Positions 1 through 4,342 of a stretch of 5,525 nucleotides of DNA are shown one piece after another. The notes beneath the pieces are model-generated. The model searched no databases. It saw nothing but the letters and a program-made list of their open reading frames with translations, and was not told the origin of the DNA. Numbering within the stretch: the stretch's first letter is position 1; the number at the start of each line of letters is the position of its first letter. The translations under genes were made by a program, and so were the position numbers. Source of the DNA: JBEVEP01 sp040512755 (GTDB lineage: Bacteria; Pseudomonadota; Alphaproteobacteria; Rhizobiales; Rhizobiaceae); contig JBEVEP010000187.1 in the NCBI GenBank assembly GCA_040512755.1, forward strand, positions 1 to 5,525, given 5' to 3'.

Positions 1-37
1 TACCGCCGACCATGAGGGCGGCCATCTTGCGCTGCAT
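1..37 (-). CDS. N-terminal fragment of an unidentified leftward gene (12 codons visible)
   Basis: An ATG at 37-35 opens a frame reading MQRKMAALMVGG before the window ends. It is preceded by a strong Shine-Dalgarno sequence (AGGGGAG) seven bases upstream, which is the main support for calling a real start here. The basic residues R3 and K4 followed by a small/hydrophobic stretch look like the beginning of a Sec signal peptide, so an exported protein is likely, but too little is visible to name a family. It lies on the same strand as the serine hydrolase, about 230 bases downstream of that gene's stop, so it probably has its own promoter in the gap. Confidence 0.5.
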   Translation of the reverse strand, partial: MQRKMAALMVGG

Positions 38-44
38 GGCTAAA

Positions 45-51
45 CTCCCCT
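45..51 (-). promoter_or_regulatory. Shine-Dalgarno site of the left-edge gene
   Basis: On the minus strand these bases read AGGGGAG, a near-perfect ribosome binding site with seven bases before the ATG at 37. A CCCT just upstream can pair with AGGG of this site through a four-base loop (about bases 47-58), which might partly mask it. The effect is speculative because the stem is only four pairs. Confidence 0.55.
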
Positions 52-138
52 GTCCAGGGCGGTACCTCCCCAACACAGGCCAAGGTTTATACCCGCTGTG
101 AAGTGTAGCGTATTGCAAAGCTGGCAGCACGGAGAAAC

Positions 139-157
139 GCAAACCGCGAAGGTTTGC
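139..157 (-). terminator. Inverted repeat, possible terminator of the serine hydrolase gene
   Basis: GCAAACC and GGTTTGC form a perfect seven-pair stem around a five-base loop. On the minus strand it can be lengthened by three further pairs, one of them G-U, because the stem is preceded by AAT and followed by GTTT. It lies about 110 bases downstream of the serine hydrolase stop and upstream of the next start, the right place for a leftward terminator. The following T-rich stretch is short and interrupted (GTTTCTCC), so termination efficiency is doubtful and an operator function is also possible. Confidence 0.35.
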
Positions 158-266
158 ATTGCAGCCCTGCAGTCAAAACGACCGGCAAATGGCCGTCTCG
201 CCGACTGAAGATTAAACTGGTTCAAACTCCGCCAGCCAGGTCGACATCCGTGCGGTCGAAGCCTTT

Positions 267-1412
267 CTAGTCCAGCACCGAGGCGAGCACGAACTCTTCG
301 AGAACAGCCCTGGCCACGAATTCCTGTCGGGGGCTCATGTACATCCCGGCCGTGATCGCAACGACAAGGTTCAGTTCCGGCACGATGAATATCCGTTGGC
401 CTCCCAAACCCCAGGCGGCGATCCAGTCATACGACTTCCCGCCGATGTCCGAAGCGCCGAGCCACCACTGATACCCATAGCCGTTACCCCAGCCTTGATA
501 ACGAGCCTTCAGGGACTCTTCCAGCCAGCCGGCGGAAACGACAGGCCGGCCCTTCCACTCACCTTTGTTCAGCACCAACTGGCCGATCTTCGCCATGTCG
601 CGCGGCCGCAGTCTCAGTCCTCCCCCGGCTGCCGGCTCATCGCTCGGCTCAACGGTGATCCACTCAAACTCCTTGATGCCGAGCGGGTCGAACAGCGCCT
701 CCTTGGCAAAGTCTGTCCACCGCTTGCCGGTTACCTTTTGCAGCACCGCAGCCAGAAGCATTGTGCAGCCGCTGTTATAGGCCCATTGTTCGCCCGGTTT
801 GTTCCATTGCTTTTGGTTAAGCACGGTCCTGTAGGGGTCGACGGACTGATACATCTCGCGCTCGGTATTGTAGGGGCTGTTCCACTCCGCATCCTCGTTC
901 GCGCGGAGGCCGGCCGACATGGTCAGCACGTGTTGAAGCGTGATCGTGTCCTTCTCCGGCGTCCTGATCGCTTCGTATTCCGGAAAGTAGCTGAAGACGC
1001 GCTCATCCACAGATCCGATCAACTTGCGGTCAATCGCGACTCCCACCAGCAGCGAGACAACGCTTTTGCTAACGGAGCGTGTGTCGTGGATCATCGATGG
1101 CGTGTAACTGACGTCGCCCAGCCCGGTGCCCCATGTCTGGTCGCTGCCTTTCCGATAAGTCTCGAACACAAGCCGACCGTCGCGCAACACCACGACCGCA
1201 TGCACGTTTGCTTCTGGACGTGCGTCCAGTTTCTCGTTGAGCGTACACAGAATTGCCGGGTCCAGTTTGGCTTGCTCGAGCGTAGCGGTTTCGAACTCGC
1301 CGCCTGCGTCGGCAGCAGGCCCACACGAAACTGCCCAGGCTTCGTCAACCAGGCACGGCAACAGGATCGCCAGGGCGACGAACAGGCCAATACGCCTTGC
1401 CGTACGCTTCAT
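267..1412 (-). CDS. Secreted serine hydrolase of the beta-lactamase / penicillin-binding-protein fold (class C-like)
   Basis: The 381-residue product begins with a basic n-region (KRTARR), a hydrophobic core (about residues 8-21) and an AWA motif at 25-27, so a Sec signal peptide cut after residue 27 is likely and the enzyme should be periplasmic or secreted. The catalytic domain carries the SxxK motif S113-V-S-K116 (nucleophile and base) and the second motif Y212-N213-S214. The third motif appears as W334-G-L-G-G-Q339 instead of the KTG of true beta-lactamases. That pattern is common in esterase, amidase or peptidase members of this family (Pfam Beta-lactamase), so antibiotic resistance should not be assumed. 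The substrate cannot be predicted. The length is usual for the family. The start is chosen because it gives a complete signal peptide, although the upstream sequence has no clear Shine-Dalgarno site. The gene follows the transglycosylase on the same strand after a 178-base gap, so it is probably transcribed separately. Confidence 0.88.
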   Translation of the reverse strand: MKRTARRIGLFVALAILLPCLVDEAWAVSCGPAADAGGEFETATLEQAKLDPAILCTLNEKLDARPEANVHAVVVLRDGRLVFETYRKGSDQTWGTGLGDVSYTPSMIHDTRSVSKSVVSLLVGVAIDRKLIGSVDERVFSYFPEYEAIRTPEKDTITLQHVLTMSAGLRANEDAEWNSPYNTEREMYQSVDPYRTVLNQKQWNKPGEQWAYNSGCTMLLAAVLQKVTGKRWTDFAKEALFDPLGIKEFEWITVEPSDEPAAGGGLRLRPRDMAKIGQLVLNKGEWKGRPVVSAGWLEESLKARYQGWGNGYGYQWWLGASDIGGKSYDWIAAWGLGGQRIFIVPELNLVVAITAGMYMSPRQEFVARAVLEEFVLASVLD

Positions 1413-1468
1413 CGGGATAACCAGCTTTTGGCCGTACCGGTCTCCAGGGTAGCACGATGCGTCGATAT

Positions 1469-1478
1469 ACTGATCAGT
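1469..1478. promoter_or_regulatory. Ten-base perfect palindrome, possible operator
   Basis: The sequence ACTGATCAGT is identical on both strands and is centred about 60 bases upstream of the serine hydrolase start. A TATATC sequence directly follows it in the direction of transcription and might be part of a -10 element. Short palindromes occur by chance, and no second copy was noticed in the window, so the operator role is only a possibility. Confidence 0.2.
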
Positions 1479-1508
1479 TTCTCCGCTGCGGTTTGTAAGT
1501 AAGCCGCT

Positions 1509-1526
1509 GGCGGGCCTCAGGCCGCC
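1509..1526. terminator. GC-rich hairpin downstream of the transglycosylase gene
   Basis: GGCC-TCA-GGCC flanked by GGC and GCC forms a seven-pair stem with one bulged G and a three-base loop. On the plus strand it is followed by TTTCT, giving terminator geometry, but no rightward gene ends here. On the minus strand, where the transglycosylase stops 65 bases upstream, no T-tract follows the stem. It may be a weak or factor-assisted terminator for the transglycosylase transcript, or simply a stable 3' end structure. Confidence 0.3.
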
Positions 1527-1590
1527 TTTCTACTGGATCTTGCGTGCACGAGGCACACGCTCCATAGCAGGCAAGAACGAGGACCAGCGA

Positions 1591-2538
1591 TTAGTTTCGC
1601 GTTATGGCCTGGATATAGTTGACTGTCTCAAGCGGCAGAGTCTTCCGCCGGCCGAACATGCATCTTTCGCCACAGTTGTAGCCGGTCAGGGTCTGTTTAA
1701 CGTCCCCGCCCGACACTCTGAGCAGGTGTTTGAGTTCCTTGACGCCAGCCTCCGCCCCGGTGCGACAGTTGCTCAGCTGCTTGGTCGAGTAACCGTGCTT
1801 GGCGCCGGTGTGCGGCATGACCTGCATCACTCCAAGCGCGCCGGCTGGTGATTTGGCGCCACAGTTACCGCGTGATTCCTGTTTGGCTACGCGCAGAGCC
1901 AGATCCACGGGTACTTGATGCATCTTGGCCGCGCGGATGACTTCCTGATATCCGGGTTTTCCCATCTCGATACCGGACACACCGGTGACGGATTGCGATA
2001 GAGCGGGGCCGTTGCGGATACCGAACAGGGAGGAGAGCCGCCACTGTCCCTCGAGAGAGCCCTGTTCGACATAGGCTTTCTCGACCGTCTTGGTTTCCGT
2101 CGTCTTCAAGACGACTTTGGTTCTGGTCTTGAGCGCCTGTTTCGGCTTGTCGACTGGCGTTACTTTTTCAAGTGGTTCTTGATCTTCCAGTTTCTGGCTT
2201 TCGTCCACCTTGGAGAAGATAGCAGAGGCTGGGATCTGCGGGGCGGCGGCGAAACTTAGCTCTGTACCAAATCTGGCGACGACGGGTATGGATGGACTAG
2301 CCAATGGCTCGTCTGGACCGAACCTGGCGACGATCGGTGTGGGTAGGTCATCCAATCGTTTGTTTGGAGCGATCCTGGCGACAACGGGTACGGGTGGTTT
2401 ACCCAGTCGTTCGCGCTTGGCAACCAACCGCTCGCGCTTGATCGGTTGCGCGTGTTCGACTGACGGTTTGAGACGTTCCCCAATATATGGGTACGGACAG
2501 CTCAGCAGTGAAGCGAGCAGACAGACGGCTGCCGACAT
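1591..2538 (-). CDS. Lytic transglycosylase (SLT domain) with an N-terminal repeat region
   Basis: The 315-residue protein should cleave the MurNAc-GlcNAc bond of peptidoglycan with formation of 1,6-anhydro-MurNAc. The SLT domain occupies about residues 195-312. It shows the catalytic glutamate E221 in a QESRGN context, the A-K-S-P-A-G-A-L-G-V-M-Q motif ending at Q239, and Y287-N-C-G-E291 in place of the usual AYNAG. Four cysteines in the domain (226, 258, 289, 293) could form disulfides in the periplasm. The N-terminus is a short hydrophobic segment (residues 1-13) ending LLSC14, which could be a loose lipoprotein box or a weak signal sequence, although it lacks positive charges. Between it and the domain lie three 17-residue repeats (about 41-91) and a charged linker rich in K, E and T (about 109-160). 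The start is fixed by an in-frame stop at 2557-2559, no alternative start codon between them, and a good ribosome binding site. No secretion-system genes adjoin it, so a VirB1-type role is not supported. Confidence 0.85.
   Translation of the reverse strand: MSAAVCLLASLLSCPYPYIGERLKPSVEHAQPIKRERLVAKRERLGKPPVPVVARIAPNKRLDDLPTPIVARFGPDEPLASPSIPVVARFGTELSFAAAPQIPASAIFSKVDESQKLEDQEPLEKVTPVDKPKQALKTRTKVVLKTTETKTVEKAYVEQGSLEGQWRLSSLFGIRNGPALSQSVTGVSGIEMGKPGYQEVIRAAKMHQVPVDLALRVAKQESRGNCGAKSPAGALGVMQVMPHTGAKHGYSTKQLSNCRTGAEAGVKELKHLLRVSGGDVKQTLTGYNCGERCMFGRRKTLPLETVNYIQAITRN
2273..2425 (-). repeat. Three tandem 51-base repeats inside the transglycosylase gene
   Basis: The plus-strand landmark CTGGCGAC recurs at 2273, 2324 and 2375, a period of exactly 51 bases (17 codons), with similarity running through most of each unit. 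In the protein it produces repeats ending in PVVARIA57, PIVARFG74 and PVVARFG91. A degenerate fourth copy (PQIPASAIF, residues 100-108) follows. The units keep the reading frame and vary in sequence, so they are diverged rather than freshly duplicated. The Pro/Val-rich pattern suggests an extended stalk or a binding segment between the membrane anchor and the catalytic domain. Confidence 0.8.
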
Positions 2539-2547
2539 TGATGATGT

Positions 2548-2554
2548 CCCACCT
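2548..2554 (-). promoter_or_regulatory. Shine-Dalgarno site of the transglycosylase gene
   Basis: The minus strand reads AGGTGGG with nine bases before the ATG at 2538. Together with the stop codon immediately upstream in frame, this decides the start of the transglycosylase despite its unusual uncharged N-terminus. Confidence 0.6.
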
Positions 2555-2672
2555 GGTTAGATAGTCACCCTCTCCGAACTCTGTGCTACCCCCTACCCAG
2601 AAAGCGGGCGACGACTCGCCTGCCAATCGCCGACCGCACCGCGTGTTTTTCCATGACTAGACCCAAAGACAA

Positions 2673-2707
2673 AGCGCAAAGCTCCTGCCGGGAGGCGCTG
2701 CTGCGCC
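2673..2707. other. Two overlapping, mutually exclusive hairpins
   Basis: The first structure pairs AGCGC (2673-2677) with GCGCT (2695-2699) and CTCC (2682-2685) with GGAG (2691-2694), giving nine pairs with a four-base bulge (2678-2681) and a five-base loop. The second pairs GGCGC (2694-2698) with GCGCC (2703-2707) around a TGCT loop. Both use bases 2694-2698, so only one can form at a time. Neither is followed by a T-tract. They could lie in a leader transcript of the cyclase or mark a protein-binding or structural element; no function can be assigned from sequence alone. Confidence 0.35.
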
Positions 2708-2823
2708 GAATTAGTTGAACCTGTTGCAAAGAAGAAACAGCGCATGGTGGTGACAACAAAGGCTGGGACCCTTCATCTTCACGCCACGGTGGATTTTTGC
2801 ATGATCGATTGGGCGCGGATTGG

Positions 2824-2832
2824 TGCTACATT
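2824..2832 (+). promoter_or_regulatory. Possible extended -10 element of the cyclase gene
   Basis: TGCTACATT contains the TGn extension and a hexamer, TACATT, matching four of six positions of the sigma-70 consensus. Transcription would begin near 2839, leaving a leader of about 29 bases before the ATG at 2868. No recognisable -35 hexamer lies 16-18 bases upstream, so this is a weak call. Confidence 0.2.
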
Positions 2833-2867
2833 GGGGGCGCGTGAACGGCCGCTGTGTTTTTGGAGAC

Positions 2868-4253
2868 ATGACCACAAAAATTACCGCGTTACCTGACCAG
2901 GCAGCTTTTGAGGTGGCCAGCAGCGAGACATTGCTGGAGGCGGCTCTCAGGTCTGGCGTACCTTTTGCACATGCATGCGGCGGCAGGGCGAAATGCTCGA
3001 CCTGCCGCGTTTGGATCCTCAATGGCCTGGAGAATTGCCCGGACCGGAATGCCGAAGAGACCTTGATGGCGAACCGGCTGGGGTTAGCGGACGAAGTCCG
3101 GCTGGCGTGCCAGCTGAGGCCGGAAGGCGAGCTTCGCATCCGGCGCCTGGTGCTGGATGAAACCGATATCTTCCTGACCAGCCAGCTCGGCGAATCAGCC
3201 GTTATGCGGTCCGGCGAATCGAGGCGCATTGCGGTGTTCTTCAGCGACGTTGTCGATTTCACGTCGCTGTCAGAGCGGCTTTCGCCTTACGACGTCATGT
3301 ACCTGCTCAATCGCTACTTCGCTCAGGTCGGCGACATCATCGAGCAGAATGGCGGATTGATCGACAGCTTCATCGGCGATGGACTGATGGCGCTGTTCGG
3401 CGTCGATGACGAGCCCGATGCACCGCTTCGCGCGGTCAATGCAGCGCTTCAGACGCTGGCCACGGTCGATCGGTTGAAGCCGTTCTTTGCCTCGATGTAT
3501 GGCATCGACTTCGACATTCGCATCGGCATCAACTATGGCGAAGCCGTTATCGGCACGCTGGGCACCGCCGGGCACGAGCGCCGCACAGCGATTGGAGACG
3601 TCGTCAACCTGGCCAGCCGGGTCGAAGCCGCCAACAAGGATGCCGGCACGCGATTGCTGATAACCGAGGCGCTTCGCGAGCAGATCGCTGACAAGGTGGA
3701 GGTCGGCGACTTCCTCAGAGTCCGCCTGCGGGGTACCGGTGAGCGCACAAGCCTGTTTGAAGTGACCCGGCTGAAGCCCGAGATCGACGCGGAACTGAAC
3801 GCCAGACAGGCCCACGAAACCATCTCGCGCGGGGGCAGGAGGTGGGTCCGCACTTTGGCGGAAGACGAACTCAAGCCCAACGAGCGCCGGGTCCTCGACT
3901 TCGAAGATTGTGACGTCGTCGTCGTTCGGGGGGCTGATGGCTATTGCGCCTTCAACAATGCCTGCCCGCATCTGCATTTGCCGTTTTTCGAGCGCCGAAG
4001 TCCCGCCGAAGTCCAATCGATGCAGCTCCCCCATACGGAGAGCGCGATCACCGGCGATCTTGGTCTGGTCTGCCGATGGCACCATAGCTGCTTCGATTTG
4101 CTTACGGGAGAAATCAGGACCTGGGCGCAGCTTCAGTCCGACGGTACTGCGCCAGGCTTCGAGTTTGTTGGCGACGTCTCGAAAAACCGCGCCAAGCTGA
4201 CTGTCTATCCCTGCCGGATACAGGATGGTTTTCTGTGGATCGGGCTCTATTGA
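2868..4253 (+). CDS. Ferredoxin - class III nucleotide cyclase - Rieske fusion protein
   Basis: The 461-residue product should make a cyclic nucleotide from ATP or GTP under redox control, in the cytoplasm (no signal peptide or membrane segment). Residues 1-100 are a [2Fe-2S] ferredoxin domain with ligands C37, C43, C46 and C81 (C-x5-C-x2-C-x34-C, adrenodoxin-like spacing). Residues 117-300 are the cyclase domain. It has metal aspartates D127 (FFSDVVDFT) and D171 (FIGDGLMALFG), transition-state residues N247 and R251 (VNLASR), and T240 at the second purine-specifying position, as in class IIIb enzymes. S167 stands where lysine usually contacts the base. Residues 325-455 are a Rieske domain with C366-P-H368 and C402-R-W-H405, followed by FDLLTG. 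The ATG at 2868 is preferred because the ferredoxin fold begins directly after it, but GGAG lies only two bases before it. In-frame GTG (2841) or TTG (2820) starts would add 9 or 16 residues. The sulfatase gene follows after 89 bases on the same strand. Confidence 0.88.
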   Translation: MTTKITALPDQAAFEVASSETLLEAALRSGVPFAHACGGRAKCSTCRVWILNGLENCPDRNAEETLMANRLGLADEVRLACQLRPEGELRIRRLVLDETDIFLTSQLGESAVMRSGESRRIAVFFSDVVDFTSLSERLSPYDVMYLLNRYFAQVGDIIEQNGGLIDSFIGDGLMALFGVDDEPDAPLRAVNAALQTLATVDRLKPFFASMYGIDFDIRIGINYGEAVIGTLGTAGHERRTAIGDVVNLASRVEAANKDAGTRLLITEALREQIADKVEVGDFLRVRLRGTGERTSLFEVTRLKPEIDAELNARQAHETISRGGRRWVRTLAEDELKPNERRVLDFEDCDVVVVRGADGYCAFNNACPHLHLPFFERRSPAEVQSMQLPHTESAITGDLGLVCRWHHSCFDLLTGEIRTWAQLQSDGTAPGFEFVGDVSKNRAKLTVYPCRIQDGFLWIGLY

Positions 4254-4342
4254 CACTGTGGCGATGCTTCTGGAGCGCACGCCGTACAATGTGAGTACCC
4301 CAGCGCTGCGGCAATACCAGGCGTAGTGAGAGGGAGGGTTCA
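4254..4342 (+). other. Short gap between the cyclase and sulfatase genes
   Basis: The 89 bases contain no terminator hairpin that I can see, so read-through from the cyclase into the sulfatase is possible. A perfect TTGACA overlaps the cyclase stop codon and a TACAAT follows, but 29 bases separate them, which is too far for one sigma-70 promoter. The gap ends in the strong ribosome binding site of the sulfatase. Confidence 0.4.
4331..4338 (+). promoter_or_regulatory. Shine-Dalgarno site of the arylsulfatase gene
   Basis: AGGGAGGG lies four bases before the ATG at 4343 (five bases from the GGAGG core). It confirms the start, which also gives a complete signal peptide. Confidence 0.6.

Larger units (their letters stand above)
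38..266. other. Intergenic region between the serine hydrolase and the left-edge gene
   Basis: No credible gene is visible in these 229 bases. The region contains one clear inverted repeat (139-157, listed separately) and the ribosome binding site of the left-edge gene. A TATAAA on the minus strand (86-91), about 50 bases before the ATG at 37, could be a -10 element, but no good -35 sequence lies 16-18 bases upstream of it, so a promoter is only suggested. A 61-codon TTG-started frame spanning most of the gap has no family resemblance and was not accepted. Confidence 0.5.
1413..1590. other. Intergenic region between the transglycosylase and serine hydrolase genes
   Basis: These 178 bases hold no gene I can support. 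They include a GC-rich hairpin about 65 bases after the transglycosylase stop (1509-1526) and a perfect ten-base palindrome (1469-1478), placed where leftward promoter or operator sequences for the serine hydrolase would be expected. I found no convincing -35/-10 pair. Confidence 0.45.
2539..2867. other. Divergent intergenic region between the transglycosylase and cyclase genes
   Basis: These 329 bases separate two oppositely read genes and must contain both promoters, but no consensus -35/-10 pair is clear for either. For the leftward gene the best -35 candidate is TTGGCA (minus strand, 2626-2621), without a good -10 at the right spacing. For the rightward gene a TG-C-TACATT stretch (2824-2832) resembles an extended -10 element 36 bases before the ATG. 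The middle (2673-2707) holds two overlapping hairpins, listed separately. I found no small gene or RNA gene here. Confidence 0.45.

Noticed and set aside
40..225. Minus-strand 61-codon frame with several cysteines before the left-edge gene
   Set aside because: It has a TTG start, no Shine-Dalgarno sequence that I can see and no family resemblance. It spans a likely regulatory gap and an inverted repeat.
267..1412. Serine hydrolase as a true class C beta-lactamase
   Set aside because: The SxxK and YxN motifs are present, but the KTG motif is replaced by a GLGG-type sequence seen in esterase or peptidase members. Resistance is not supported.
396..1502. Long plus-strand open frame opposite the serine hydrolase (368 codons)
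   Set aside because: It is the antisense shadow of a gene with clear catalytic motifs and a signal peptide. Its translation shows no domain or motif.
1591..2538. Transglycosylase as a VirB1-like or type III secretion component
   Set aside because: No secretion-system genes occur in the window, and SLT domains are shared by many housekeeping enzymes.
2711..3262. Minus-strand open frame of 183 codons crossing the cyclase start
   Set aside because: It overlaps the ferredoxin domain. Its translation is Ser/Arg-rich and without recognisable motifs.
4250..4290. TTGACA (4250-4255) and TACAAT (4285-4290) as a promoter for the sulfatase
   Set aside because: The hexamers are individually good but 29 bases apart, far from the 16-18 needed. 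No partner hexamer at correct spacing was found for either.
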